Shown: positions 48,151-57,312, numbered from the stretch's first letter. The stretch: DNA of 64,000 nt from Prevotella sp. UBA3675 (GCA_002372235.1 DFJI01000040.1:1-64000), one strand, 5' to 3'. Notes: generated from the letters alone by a model not told the origin. Numbers and translations: made by a program.

Positions 48151-48158
48151 CAAACTTA
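48151..48158 (-). promoter_or_regulatory. -7 box immediately upstream of the sensor kinase ATG
   Basis: TAAGTTTG on the minus strand lies only 4 bases from the ATG. If used, the transcript would be nearly leaderless, so this assignment is uncertain. Confidence 0.35.
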
Positions 48159-48234
48159 CGAAAAAACCGCCAAAATGAGGGCTGATTAAAAAATATTAAC
48201 GCAATGTCGCCAGTTTCTGTTTGTGTCGCGTTAT

Positions 48235-48376
48235 GATTTAGGCTGGCTCATGCCGCCATCTTGGCTATACCATCTTGCGATTTAGGCTAACTCATGACGC
48301 GATTTAGGCTAAATCGTTTTGTGATTTAGCCTAAATCGCGTCGTGAAATGCCCAAGATGATTCTGTGATTCAGGCT
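48235..48376. repeat. GATTTAGGCT repeat cluster, locus 2
   Basis: GATTTAGGCT occurs at 48235, 48279 and 48301, GATTTAGCCT at 48323 and GATTCAGGCT at 48367. CGATTTAGGCTAAATCG-like palindromes and CCGCCATCTTGGC are shared with the cluster at 9933-10101. Confidence 0.8.
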
Positions 48377-48459
48377 AAATCGATGCGACTATGACCTATG
48401 CATTTGTCGGATGAACCTGAAAAAAAGTGGCAACCCTCTTGTGATTGAAGAAAATGTAT

Positions 48460-48467
48460 TATTTTTG
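48460..48467 (+). promoter_or_regulatory. -7 box for the GH27 gene
   Basis: TATTTTTG followed by CAC, 34 bases before the ATG at 48501. It shows that the longer frame starting at 48411 is not the true start. Confidence 0.55.
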
Positions 48468-48500
48468 CACTCAGAATGTGCTATAATTCTAAAAAAAACT

Positions 48501-50246
48501 ATGACAGCGATGAAAAGAAAATTCTTTGTGACCCTCAGTCTGCTATGCTCCACCGTTGGGGCAATGGCTCAGGGCGGCCCTACGATGGGATGGAGCTCGT
48601 GGAACACTTACGGCGTGAACATCAACGACGCACTCATTCGCCGACAGGCCGATGCTATAGTGGAAAAGGGACTGAAGGACGTGGGCTACGACCATATCAA
48701 CATTGACGACGGATTCTTCGGCGGACGTAACACCACGACAGGACAACTGATTATTCACCCCACACGATTCCCCGACGGATTGAAGCCCGTGGCCGACTAT
48801 ATTCACGCCAAGGGCCTGAAGGCCGGCATCTACAGCGATGCAGGTGCCAACACCTGCGGCAATATGTATAACGGTGATAACCTGAGCGTGAACGTGGGCT
48901 TCTATAACTACGACCAGCGCGATGCCGACTTCTACTTCAAGGAGTGCGGCTTCGACTTTATCAAGGTGGACTTCTGCGGAGGCGACGCGCCGCAAAACAC
49001 GCAGCATCTGGCACTCGATCCGCAACAGCGCTATACTGCCATCAGCAATGCCATCAAGGCCACAGGGCGCGACGACGTGCGGCTGAATGTGTGCCGATGG
49101 GACTATCCGGGAACGTGGGTGCACGACGTGGCTTTCTCATGGCGCACCACTCGCGATATATGGGACGGATGGGCATCGGTGAAAGGCATCCTGAAGGAAA
49201 ACCTCTACATGAGTGCCTACTGCTACGACGGGCACTTCAACGACATGGACATGCTGGAGGTGGGACGTTCCATGACCACCGAGGAGGACAAGACTCACTT
49301 CGGCATGTGGTGCATCATGAATTCGCCGCTGCTCATAGGATGTGACCTTACCACCATTAAAAGCACGGCCCTGGCGCTGCTGAAGAACGAGGAGCTCATT
49401 GCCCTCAATCAGGATCCACTCTACCAGCAAGCCTATGTCGTGGGACTGTCGAACGGGTGCTACATCCTGGTAAAGGACGTTGAGACACTTGGTGGAACGA
49501 AGCGCGCCTTTGCCATCTATAATCCCAACGATGCCGCCAGAAAGGCCACCGTCAAGTTTGCCGATCTCTGCCTGACAGGCACCGTCAAGCTGCGCGACCT
49601 CTTCCAGAGGAAAGACATGGGCGAGCTTGGCGCGAAGTATGAGGTGACCATACCGGCTCATGGCACACGCATCTACATGGTTGAGGCCGACACCCGGCTG
49701 GAGCGCACTCGCTATGAGGCTGAGACGGCCTACATCAGCGACTATCAGGAACTGAAGAACAACCAGACGGAGAAAACAGGCATATACGAGTATGCCGACT
49801 ATTGCAGCTGCGGACTGAAGGCCGGATGGCTGGGAATGAGCGAGCAGAACGACCTGCAGTTCCGCGATGTCTATTCGAACGAAGGCGGTGAGTACGACAT
49901 GACCATTGCCTATATCGCCGGTGAGAACCGTAGTGTCAGAATTGACGTGAACGGACAGCGCGTGCATACCCTCAGCCTGAACAGCGGAGGATGGGCAACA
50001 GTGGCTGAAAAGGAGGTAAAAATCACCTTGCAGAAGGGGCGCAACATCATTCGTCTGTCGAACTCTGCAGGATGGATGCCCGACATTGACTACATAGACC
50101 TGAAGAGTACCGCGCTCAGCGGCATCCGCGCAGTGAAGACCGTTCCAGCAATGCGCGATTCGCAGGATTTCGACCTGTCTGGACGACCCGCCAGACAGGG
50201 GGCACGCCTGCGCGTTCAGCACGGTAAGAAAATGGTTAAAAGCTAA
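48501..50246 (+). CDS. Secreted GH27 alpha-galactosidase with C-terminal carbohydrate-binding-like module
   Basis: This 581-aa protein has a signal peptide (MKRKFFVTLSLLCSTVGAMAQ). The GH27 barrel follows (PTMGWSSWNTYG, YDHINIDDGFF), with the nucleophile Asp in FDFIKVDFCGG and the acid/base Asp in FNDMDMLEVG. After a beta-sandwich, a CBM35-like module (about 400-550: YEAETAYISDYQ, VRIDVNGQRV, MPDIDYIDLK) precedes a sorting-like tail, FDLSGRPARQGARLRVQHGK. It is expected to release terminal alpha-galactose from plant oligosaccharides. It is divergent from the hybrid sensor, which may control it. Confidence 0.9.
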   Translation: MTAMKRKFFVTLSLLCSTVGAMAQGGPTMGWSSWNTYGVNINDALIRRQADAIVEKGLKDVGYDHINIDDGFFGGRNTTTGQLIIHPTRFPDGLKPVADYIHAKGLKAGIYSDAGANTCGNMYNGDNLSVNVGFYNYDQRDADFYFKECGFDFIKVDFCGGDAPQNTQHLALDPQQRYTAISNAIKATGRDDVRLNVCRWDYPGTWVHDVAFSWRTTRDIWDGWASVKGILKENLYMSAYCYDGHFNDMDMLEVGRSMTTEEDKTHFGMWCIMNSPLLIGCDLTTIKSTALALLKNEELIALNQDPLYQQAYVVGLSNGCYILVKDVETLGGTKRAFAIYNPNDAARKATVKFADLCLTGTVKLRDLFQRKDMGELGAKYEVTIPAHGTRIYMVEADTRLERTRYEAETAYISDYQELKNNQTEKTGIYEYADYCSCGLKAGWLGMSEQNDLQFRDVYSNEGGEYDMTIAYIAGENRSVRIDVNGQRVHTLSLNSGGWATVAEKEVKITLQKGRNIIRLSNSAGWMPDIDYIDLKSTALSGIRAVKTVPAMRDSQDFDLSGRPARQGARLRVQHGKKMVKS

Positions 50247-50285
50247 ATTGTGAGCAATAAATTTGGATTTCTGCATATTTTGCCG

Positions 50286-50293
50286 TAATTTTG
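50286..50293 (+). promoter_or_regulatory. -7 box for the acyl-CoA ligase gene
   Basis: TAATTTTG followed by CACC, 35 bases before the ATG at 50328. Confidence 0.5.
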
Positions 50294-50327
50294 CACCAAT
50301 GTGTAATCTATTATAGTAAGGTAAACT

Positions 50328-52139
50328 ATGGAGCAAATCAACTCGCACATGTCCCACCTCGTTCACGATGTGGCAGCCCAACTGGGCGACCGTGAAGCAC
50401 TCATCTACAAGGACTTTGGCGGAACAGAATGGAAATCGTATTCGTGGAATCAGTTCTCGGCTATGGTCAAGAAAGTGTCGAACGCCATGCTCAACCTGGG
50501 CATCAAAGTGCAGGAGAATGTAGGCGTGTTCTCGCAGAACAGCGTGCAGTATCTCTTCACCGACTTCGGCGCCTGGGGCATTCGTGCAGTCACCATCCCC
50601 TTCTATGCCACCAGCTCGGAACAGCAGATACAGTACATGATCAGCGATGCCAAGGTGCGCTTTCTCTTCGTGGGCGAACAGGAGCAGTACGAGAAGGCAC
50701 GCCGCGTGTTCTCGCTGTGCAAGACGCTGGAGAAAATCATTGTATATGACCCTGCCGTCCACATCGATGAAGGCGATGCCACGGCCATACACTTCGACGA
50801 CCTGCTGAAGAGCGTCGAGGGACTGCCGCGACAGAGCGAGGTGGAGAACCTGCAGAAGAGCGCCACCTTCGACGATATTGCCAGCATTCTCTATACCAGC
50901 GGCACCACGGGCGACTCGAAGGGCGTGATCCTCACCCACGGGCAGTATCATGCCGCCTTCGAGGCCAATCACAAGTGCGTGCCCGTCACGGAGAACGACC
51001 GCGTGCTGAACTTCCTGCCCTTCACCCACATCTTTGAGAAGGGCTGGAAAATACTGTGCATCACCGTGGGCGCGCGGCTCATCGTGAACACAAAGCCTAT
51101 GGAAGTGCAGCAGAGCATGCGCGAGACCCATCCCACCTGCATGTCATCGGTGCCGCGATTCTGGGAGAAAGTGTATATGGGCGTACAGGAGAAGATAGAA
51201 AACAGCGGACCCCTGCAGCGCAAGCTGTTCCAGCACGCACTGAAGGTGGGCCGCAAGCACAACATAGAATACCTGGCCTGCGGCAAGCAGCCCCCAGTGG
51301 GCCTGCATCTGGAATATGAAATGCTGAACCGCACCGTGTTCTCACTCGTGCGCAAGGAACTGGGACTGGAGAATGCCCACTTCTTCCCCACGGCAGGCGC
51401 CACGGTGTCGCCACACGTTGAGGAGTTCGTCCACTCCATCGGCATCATGATGGACGTGGGCTACGGCCTCACCGAGAGCCTGGCCACCGTCAGCTGCGAC
51501 CGCATCGGCAAGCCCTTCACCGTAGGCTCGGTGGGATTCCCCATCGACGGGCTCGACGTGAAGATCAGCGAAGAGGGCGAAATACTGCTCAAGGGTCCCA
51601 CCATCACCCGTGGCTACTACAACCGCGACGACATCACCCGTGAGTCGTTCACTGCCGACGGCTACTTCAAGACGGGCGACTCGGGCTTCATCCAGAACGG
51701 CGAGCTGTTCCTCAAGGAGCGCATCAAGGACCTCTACAAGACCTCGAACGGCAAGTACATCGCTCCGCAGATGATCGAGTCGAAGCTGCTCGTAGATAAG
51801 TACATAGACCAGTTGGCCATCATCGCCGACCAGCGCAAGTTCGTCTCGGCCCTCATCATCCCCGTCTATTCTCTGTTGGAGGAGTATGCACGCGAGCACA
51901 ACATCCCCTTCTCGTCGCGCGAGGACCTCTGCCAGAACGAGCAGATACATCAGATGATGATGGAGCGCATCGACACCCTGCAGCAGCAGCTGGCCCACTA
52001 CGAGCAGGTGAAGCGCTTCACGCTCCTGCCCCACCACTTCTCGCTGGAGCGCGGCGAGCTCACCAACACGCTCAAGATCAAGCGCCGCGTGCTCAACGAG
52101 AACTACAAGAAAGAAATAGACAAGATGTACGAGGAGTAA
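50328..52139 (+). CDS. fadD: Long-chain fatty acid-CoA ligase (AMP-binding)
   Basis: This 603-aa adenylate-forming enzyme has the P-loop-like motif ILYTSGTTGDSKGVILTH, GYGLTESLATV, TRGYYNRDD, GYFKTGDSGF and KERIKDLYKTSNGKYIAP with the conserved Lys. It activates fatty acids as acyl-CoA (or for membrane lipid recycling) using ATP. Length and motifs are typical of the FadD/ACSL group. The acyl chain length is not determinable. It stands alone before the AAA/PD-(D/E)XK pair. Confidence 0.9.
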   Translation: MEQINSHMSHLVHDVAAQLGDREALIYKDFGGTEWKSYSWNQFSAMVKKVSNAMLNLGIKVQENVGVFSQNSVQYLFTDFGAWGIRAVTIPFYATSSEQQIQYMISDAKVRFLFVGEQEQYEKARRVFSLCKTLEKIIVYDPAVHIDEGDATAIHFDDLLKSVEGLPRQSEVENLQKSATFDDIASILYTSGTTGDSKGVILTHGQYHAAFEANHKCVPVTENDRVLNFLPFTHIFEKGWKILCITVGARLIVNTKPMEVQQSMRETHPTCMSSVPRFWEKVYMGVQEKIENSGPLQRKLFQHALKVGRKHNIEYLACGKQPPVGLHLEYEMLNRTVFSLVRKELGLENAHFFPTAGATVSPHVEEFVHSIGIMMDVGYGLTESLATVSCDRIGKPFTVGSVGFPIDGLDVKISEEGEILLKGPTITRGYYNRDDITRESFTADGYFKTGDSGFIQNGELFLKERIKDLYKTSNGKYIAPQMIESKLLVDKYIDQLAIIADQRKFVSALIIPVYSLLEEYAREHNIPFSSREDLCQNEQIHQMMMERIDTLQQQLAHYEQVKRFTLLPHHFSLERGELTNTLKIKRRVLNENYKKEIDKMYEE

Positions 52140-52194
52140 ATTTTTTCTTGGTTAGTCATTTGTTTTTGCAGAATAAAAAGATACAAGACTCGCT

Positions 52195-53796
52195 ATGGCT
52201 GAGAAAGGACGATACGGAATAGGACTTCAGGTGTTCCGCGACATGATAGAGCGGCGCGCCGTTTATGTGGACAAGACGGAGTATGTGTATAAGCTGGCTC
52301 ATGCCGCAGGCAAGCATTTCTTCTTGAGCCGCCCGCGCCGCTTCGGCAAGTCGTTGCTCATCTCTACACTGAAGGCATATTTTGAAGGCGAAAGAGAGCT
52401 CTTCAAGGGTCTGGCCATCGACAGCATGGAGACGGAGTGGACGAAATATCCCGTCATCAGGCTCGACCTGAGCATGGGCAAGTACTACGAATTCGAACAG
52501 GTGCATGCCATTGTGGGAGGACTGCTGAAAGAATATGAGAACAAATGGAACATTACCGATATCCCCGATCCTTACCGCTACGGCGAACGCCTGAAGACCA
52601 TCATCCAGACGGCCTATCAACAGACGGGGCAGTTAGTGGTGATCCTTGTTGACGAATACGATGCGCCCATGCTCGACAGCATACACAATCCCGAGCTGCA
52701 GGACCGGATACGCGAGCGCATCCGTGACCTGTTCTCACCGCTGAAAGGGCAGAGCGACTACCTGCGGTTCGTGTTCCTCACGGGCATCTCTAAGTTCTCG
52801 CAGCTGTCAGTGTTCAGTGAGCTCAACAACCTCAGCATCCTTACCTTCGACCCTCGGTACGAAGGCATTTGCGGCATCACCGAGGAAGAGTTGCTCACGA
52901 AGCTGAAGCCCGACATCGAGTGGCTCAGCGAGGCTTCCGGCATGTATGGCGGGATACCCATGAACTACGACGAGACCGTGGCCGAGCTGAAACGCATGTA
53001 CGACGGCTATCACTTCTCACTGAAGATGACCGACATATACAATCCCTGGAGCCTGTTCTATGCTTTCGACACAGGATTCATCGACAACTACTGGTTCTCT
53101 ACGGGCACACCCTCGTCACTGATTAATCTGCTCAAGGTGAAGCACCTCTTGCTGACCGACCTGGAGCATGTGGAGGTGCCGATTGAGACCTTCGATGCCC
53201 CCACCGAGCGCATCAGCGACCCCATACCCGTGCTCTACCAAAGCGGCTACCTTACCATCAAGGGGTATAACGGTTATGACAAGCTCTATCAGCTGGGATT
53301 CCCCAACGGAGAGGTATATAATGGTTTCGCCCGCTCACTCTACCTGTATTACATGGAGGACTATGTGGGCAGTCGCGACCAGATGAACATTGCTTTCGTC
53401 CGTCTGCGATCGAAGAGAACCACCTTTGAGCAGTTCCTCGAGTCGGTCCGCAAGTGGTATGCCGGCATTCCCTACAGCATTACCTCGAAGAACCAGAACG
53501 AGCAGTTCTATCAGTCGTTGTTCTATGCGCTGATGGCCGGTGTGGGTGCCGACGTGTCTGCCGAGGAGCAGACCTCCGACGGTCGCATGGACATCGCGTT
53601 GAAGATGCAGGATGCCATCTACATCTTGGAGTTCAAGTACGGCAAGACCGCCGAGGAGGCCGCAGAGCAAGTCAAGCGCAAGAACTATGCCGTGCGCTAT
53701 GCTGCCGATGCCCGTCCCGTCTTTGCCGTAGGCCTGAACGTGAACCAGGAGCAGCGCACCATCGACAGCTATGAGATTGAGGAGGTAAAGAAATAG
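52195..53796 (+). CDS. AAA-ATPase-like / PD-(D/E)XK nuclease-like protein, copy 1
   Basis: This 533-aa protein has an N-terminal AAA-ATPase_like domain with the P-loop variant SRPRRFGKSLLISTL (residues 45-59) and Walker B VVILVDEYDAPM (148-159). A C-terminal PD-(D/E)XK-type core follows, with GRMDIALK (463-470) and YILEFKYGK (476-484). These proteins are very abundant in Bacteroidetes genomes, often in multiple copies, and have no settled function. A defence or mobile-element link is suspected only. Copy 2 follows 88 bases later, with the same length. Confidence 0.88.
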   Translation: MAEKGRYGIGLQVFRDMIERRAVYVDKTEYVYKLAHAAGKHFFLSRPRRFGKSLLISTLKAYFEGERELFKGLAIDSMETEWTKYPVIRLDLSMGKYYEFEQVHAIVGGLLKEYENKWNITDIPDPYRYGERLKTIIQTAYQQTGQLVVILVDEYDAPMLDSIHNPELQDRIRERIRDLFSPLKGQSDYLRFVFLTGISKFSQLSVFSELNNLSILTFDPRYEGICGITEEELLTKLKPDIEWLSEASGMYGGIPMNYDETVAELKRMYDGYHFSLKMTDIYNPWSLFYAFDTGFIDNYWFSTGTPSSLINLLKVKHLLLTDLEHVEVPIETFDAPTERISDPIPVLYQSGYLTIKGYNGYDKLYQLGFPNGEVYNGFARSLYLYYMEDYVGSRDQMNIAFVRLRSKRTTFEQFLESVRKWYAGIPYSITSKNQNEQFYQSLFYALMAGVGADVSAEEQTSDGRMDIALKMQDAIYILEFKYGKTAEEAAEQVKRKNYAVRYAADARPVFAVGLNVNQEQRTIDSYEIEEVKK

Positions 53797-53806
53797 CAGA
53801 TTTGAC

Positions 53807-53842
53807 AAAAAACGGACTGACTTTTTGGTTAGTCCGTTTTTT
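53807..53842 (+). terminator. Terminator between the two AAA/PD-(D/E)XK copies
   Basis: AAAAAACGGACTGAC pairs with GTTAGTCCGTTTTTT around a short loop, ending in a T run. Confidence 0.85.
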
Positions 53843-53847
53843 ATGAT

Positions 53848-53855
53848 TATTTTTG
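53848..53855 (+). promoter_or_regulatory. -7 box for AAA/PD-(D/E)XK copy 2
   Basis: TATTTTTG followed by GC, 29 bases before the ATG at 53885. Copy 1 has the similar but weaker TGTTTTTGC. Both copies share TTGGTTAGTC just upstream. Confidence 0.5.
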
Positions 53856-53884
53856 CAAGCATAGAAGAAAAGCAAGACAATCGC

Positions 53885-55486
53885 ATGGCTGAGAAAGGAC
53901 GATACGGAATAGGACTTCAGGTGTTCCGCGACATGATAGAGCGGCGCGCCGTTTATGTGGACAAGACGGAGTATGTGTATAAGCTGGCTCATGCCGCAGG
54001 CAAGCATTTCTTCCTGAGCCGCCCGCGCCGCTTCGGCAAGTCGTTGCTCATCTCTACGCTGAAGGCATATTTTGAAGGCGAGAGAGAGCTCTTCAAGGGT
54101 CTGGCCATCGACAGCATGGAGACGGAGTGGACGAAATATCCCGTCATCAGACTTGACCTGAGCTTGGGCAAATATTATGAGCTGGCCCGTTTGCACGGCA
54201 CTATCGACAATATTCTGAAATGGGAAGAAGAGAAATGGGGCGTGCAGACAGTGTCTGATCCATATAACTATGATGCCCGACTGTCTAACATCATTCAGGC
54301 GGCCTATCGGCAAACGGGACAGTTGGTAGTGATTCTCGTTGACGAATACGATGCTCCGATGCTCGACAGCATACACAAGCCCGAGCTGCAGGACCAGATA
54401 CGCGAGCGCATCCGCAACCTGTTCTCGCCGCTGAAGGGACAGAGCGACTACCTGCGGTTCGTGTTCCTCACGGGCATCTCTAAGTTCTCTCAGCTGTCAG
54501 TGTTCAGCGAGCTCAACAACCTCAGCATCCTTACCTTCGACCCTCGGTACGAAGGCATCTGCGGCATCACCGAGGAAGAGTTGCTCACGAAGCTGAAGCC
54601 CGACATCGAGTGGCTCAGCGAGGCTTCCGGCATGTATGGCGGAATACCCATGAACTACGACGAGACCGTGGCCGAGCTGAAACGCATGTACGACGGCTAT
54701 CACTTCTCGCTGAAGATGACCGACATATACAATCCCTGGAGCCTGTTCTATGCTTTCGACACAGGATTCATCGACAACTACTGGTTCTCTACGGGCACGC
54801 CCTCGTCACTGATTAATCTGCTCAAGGTGAAGCACCTCTTGCTGACCGACCTGGAGCATGTGGAGGTGCCGATTGAGACCTTCGATGCCCCCACCGAGCG
54901 CATCAGCGACCCCATACCCGTGCTCTTCCAGAGCGGCTATCTCACCATCAAGGGGTATAATCCGATAACCAAACGCTATCGGCTGGGATTCCCCAATGAA
55001 GAAGTGCATACTGGCTTTGCCCGCTCACTCTATCTGTATTACATGGAGGACTATGTGGGCAGTCGCGACATGATGTATAATGCCTACTGGGACTTGTATA
55101 TAAAGAAAACCACCTTCGAGCAGTTCCTCGAGTCGGTCCGCAAGTGGTATGCCGGCATCCCCTACAGCATTACCTCGAAGAACCAGAACGAGCAGTTCTA
55201 TCAGTCGTTGTTCTATGCGCTGATGGTCGGTGTGGGTGCCGACGTGTCTGCCGAGGAGCAGACCTCAGACGGTCGCATGGACATCGCGTTGAAGATGCAG
55301 GATGCCATCTACATCTTGGAGTTCAAGTACGGCAAGACCGCCGAGGAGGCCGCAGAGCAAGTCAAGCGCAAGAACTATGCCGTGCGCTATGCTGCCGATG
55401 CCCGTCCCATCTTTGCCGTAGGACTGAACGTGAACCAGGAGCAGCGTACCATCGACAGCTATGAGATTACGGAGATAAAGAAATAA
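53885..55486 (+). CDS. AAA-ATPase-like / PD-(D/E)XK nuclease-like protein, copy 2
   Basis: This 533-aa tandem paralogue of the preceding gene has identical Walker A, Walker B and nuclease-core residues. The two proteins differ almost only in residues 94-142 (for example FEQVHAIVGGLLKEYENK against LARLHGTIDNILKWEEEK) and 360-408. The rest is nearly identical, with no indels. This points to a recent duplication followed by gene conversion, or to replaced cassettes. ATG 53885 (MAEKGRYGIG) matches copy 1; the longer frame from 53825 overlaps the terminator. Confidence 0.88.
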   Translation: MAEKGRYGIGLQVFRDMIERRAVYVDKTEYVYKLAHAAGKHFFLSRPRRFGKSLLISTLKAYFEGERELFKGLAIDSMETEWTKYPVIRLDLSLGKYYELARLHGTIDNILKWEEEKWGVQTVSDPYNYDARLSNIIQAAYRQTGQLVVILVDEYDAPMLDSIHKPELQDQIRERIRNLFSPLKGQSDYLRFVFLTGISKFSQLSVFSELNNLSILTFDPRYEGICGITEEELLTKLKPDIEWLSEASGMYGGIPMNYDETVAELKRMYDGYHFSLKMTDIYNPWSLFYAFDTGFIDNYWFSTGTPSSLINLLKVKHLLLTDLEHVEVPIETFDAPTERISDPIPVLFQSGYLTIKGYNPITKRYRLGFPNEEVHTGFARSLYLYYMEDYVGSRDMMYNAYWDLYIKKTTFEQFLESVRKWYAGIPYSITSKNQNEQFYQSLFYALMVGVGADVSAEEQTSDGRMDIALKMQDAIYILEFKYGKTAEEAAEQVKRKNYAVRYAADARPIFAVGLNVNQEQRTIDSYEITEIKK

Positions 55487-55502
55487 CTGATTATTTTTCA
55501 TT

Positions 55503-56621
55503 ATGATAACCCAAGACCAACTGAAGGACGTGCTTGACCGCACGGATAAACTGTACCACTACCTGCACATAGACGAGAAACAAATGGAGTTCGAAGAAGA
55601 AGACCTGCGCACGCAGGCTCCTGACTTCTGGGAAGACCGAAAGCGTGCGGAGGAACAGATGAAAAAAGTGAAAGGCATCAAAAAATGGATTGATAGCTAT
55701 CACGACGTGAGAATGAAAGCCGACGAGCTGCAATTGGCTTTCGATTTCTATAAAGAGGAAATGGTGACCGAGGCCGAGGTGGACCACGACTACGAGCTGG
55801 CCATCCAGGCCATAGAGCAGCTGGAACTCATGAACATGCTGCGACAGAAAGAAGACCCTATGGACTGCGTGCTGAAAATCAACTCAGGCGCTGGCGGCAC
55901 CGAGGCCCAGGACTGGGCGCAGATGCTCATGCGAATGTATATGCGATGGGCTGAGGCTCACGGCTATAAGGTGACCATCTCGAGTCTGCTCGATGGCGAG
56001 GATGCTGGCATCAAGAGTGTGACGATGCAGATTGAGGGAGGAGAGTTTGCCTACGGATTCCTGAAGTCGGAAAACGGTGTGCACCGCTTAGTGCGCGTCA
56101 GTCCCTATAATGCGCAGGGCAAGCGCATGACCTCGTTCGCATCGGTCTTCGTCTCCCCACTGGTCGATGACACCATTGAGGTGTATGTGGATCCCGCCAA
56201 GCTGTCATGGGACACGTTCCGAAGCAGCGGTGCCGGTGGTCAGAACGTGAACAAGGTGGAGTCGGGCGTGCGTCTGCGCTACTGGTACACCGATCCCGAT
56301 ACGGGCGAGGAAGAGGAAATCCTCATCGAGAATACCGAGACGCGCGACCAGCCAAAGAACAAGGAAAGAGCCATGGCCCTGCTTCGATCGCAGCTCTACG
56401 ACCGTGCCATGAAGAAACGACTGGAGGCACAGGCCAAGATTGAGGCTGGCAAGAAGAAGATAGAGTGGGGCAGTCAGATCAGAAGCTACGTGTTCGATGA
56501 CAAGCGTGTGAAGGATCACCGCACCAACTATCAGACCAGTGACGTAGATGGTGTGATGAACGGCAAGATTGACGAGTTCATCAAAGCCTACCTCATGGAG
56601 TTCCCCGTCAATGAAGAGTAA
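55503..56621 (+). CDS. prfB: Peptide chain release factor 2
   Basis: This 372-aa class I release factor has the GGQ motif (RSSGAGGQNVNKVESGVRL), which triggers peptidyl-tRNA hydrolysis, and the stop-codon recognition region with VRVSPYNAQGKRMTSF (SPY in place of SPF). It reads UGA and UAA. The gene is one open frame with no in-frame stop near codon 25, so it shows no sign of the programmed frameshift that controls prfB in many bacteria. It begins 16 bases after the AAA/PD-(D/E)XK copy 2 stop. Confidence 0.95.
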   Translation: MITQDQLKDVLDRTDKLYHYLHIDEKQMEFEEEDLRTQAPDFWEDRKRAEEQMKKVKGIKKWIDSYHDVRMKADELQLAFDFYKEEMVTEAEVDHDYELAIQAIEQLELMNMLRQKEDPMDCVLKINSGAGGTEAQDWAQMLMRMYMRWAEAHGYKVTISSLLDGEDAGIKSVTMQIEGGEFAYGFLKSENGVHRLVRVSPYNAQGKRMTSFASVFVSPLVDDTIEVYVDPAKLSWDTFRSSGAGGQNVNKVESGVRLRYWYTDPDTGEEEEILIENTETRDQPKNKERAMALLRSQLYDRAMKKRLEAQAKIEAGKKKIEWGSQIRSYVFDDKRVKDHRTNYQTSDVDGVMNGKIDEFIKAYLMEFPVNEE

Positions 56622-56641
56622 CCTTTTAAAACTACATAACT

Positions 56642-56797
56642 ATGGCAAAGAAAAATCCTGAACATCAGAATGCCAAACAGAAGGCATACGCTGAAAAACA
56701 GGCCCAGCAGGGCGACAAAATCGTTAAGTGGATCTTTTTCGTACTCATCGGCCTGGCACTGGTCTACATGATCTGGGCTATCGCCACGTTCAGCTGA
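56642..56797 (+). CDS. Small single-pass membrane protein (51 aa)
   Basis: An ATG 20 bases after prfB opens a 51-codon frame. A polar, Lys/Gln/Ala-rich N-terminal helix (MAKKNPEHQNAKQKAYAEKQ) is followed by one transmembrane helix (about residues 29-49, VKWIFFVLIGLALVYMIWAIA). It ends one base before the CYTH gene start, indicating an operon. It is too short for standard gene finders, and its function is unknown. Confidence 0.75.
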   Translation: MAKKNPEHQNAKQKAYAEKQAQQGDKIVKWIFFVLIGLALVYMIWAIATFS

Positions 56798-56798
56798 T

Positions 56799-57284
56799 AT
56801 GAGCGGAATGGAGATTGAACGGAAGTTCCTTGTGAGCTCCGACAGCTACAAGCGGCAGGCCGTCAGCCACAGCCGCATCAAACAGGGCTACATCTGCAGT
56901 GGTCACGGGCGCACCGTAAGGGTGCGGCTCCGTGACCACTGTGCTTTTCTCACCATCAAGGGACCCTCGCTCGATGGCGGTCTGTCGCGCTATGAGTTTG
57001 AGAAGGAAATCACGCTCGATGAGGCCGAGCATCTGTTCCGCCTCTGCGAGCCGGGCATCATCGACAAGACTCGCTATCTGGTTCCTTCAGGTCCCCACAC
57101 TTTCGAGGTCGATGAGTTCTACGGAGACAACGAAGGGCTCGTCATGGCCGAAGTGGAATTGTCGGCACCTGACGAACCCTACGAAAAGCCCGATTTCATC
57201 GGGCGGGAAGTGACGGGCGACCGCCGCTTCTATAACTCCCACCTGCGCCAGAACCCCTATTGCCTCTGGAAGGACAGCCTATAA
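56799..57284 (+). CDS. CYTH-domain protein (triphosphate tunnel metalloenzyme family)
   Basis: This 161-aa protein begins MSGMEIERKFLV, the ExExK signature of CYTH enzymes, followed by TVRVRLRDHCAFLTIKG, RYEFEKEI, and FEVDEFYGDNEGLVMAEVEL with acidic metal-binding residues. Family members hydrolyse inorganic tripolyphosphate or thiamine triphosphate, or act as class IV adenylate cyclases. A tripolyphosphatase-type activity is the likeliest here. The gene follows the 51-aa membrane protein with a one-base gap. Confidence 0.9.
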   Translation: MSGMEIERKFLVSSDSYKRQAVSHSRIKQGYICSGHGRTVRVRLRDHCAFLTIKGPSLDGGLSRYEFEKEITLDEAEHLFRLCEPGIIDKTRYLVPSGPHTFEVDEFYGDNEGLVMAEVELSAPDEPYEKPDFIGREVTGDRRFYNSHLRQNPYCLWKDSL

Positions 57285-57304
57285 TGATAGGCTGTCCTGT
57301 TTAT
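57272..57304. terminator. Hairpin terminator between convergent CYTH gene and lipoprotein gene
   Basis: GGACAGCCTA pairs with TAGGCTGTCC around the stop codon, followed by TGTTTATTTT. Confidence 0.75.
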
Positions 57305-57312
57305 TTTGCACC

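Larger units (their letters stand above)
48147..48500. other. 354-bp divergent intergenic region between sensor kinase and GH27 gene
   Basis: It contains -7 boxes for both genes and five copies of the GATTTAGGCT repeat. No gene is seen. Confidence 0.7.

Noticed and set aside
55503..55620. Programmed frameshift in prfB
   Set aside because: The gene is a single uninterrupted frame and no in-frame UGA was found around codon 25.
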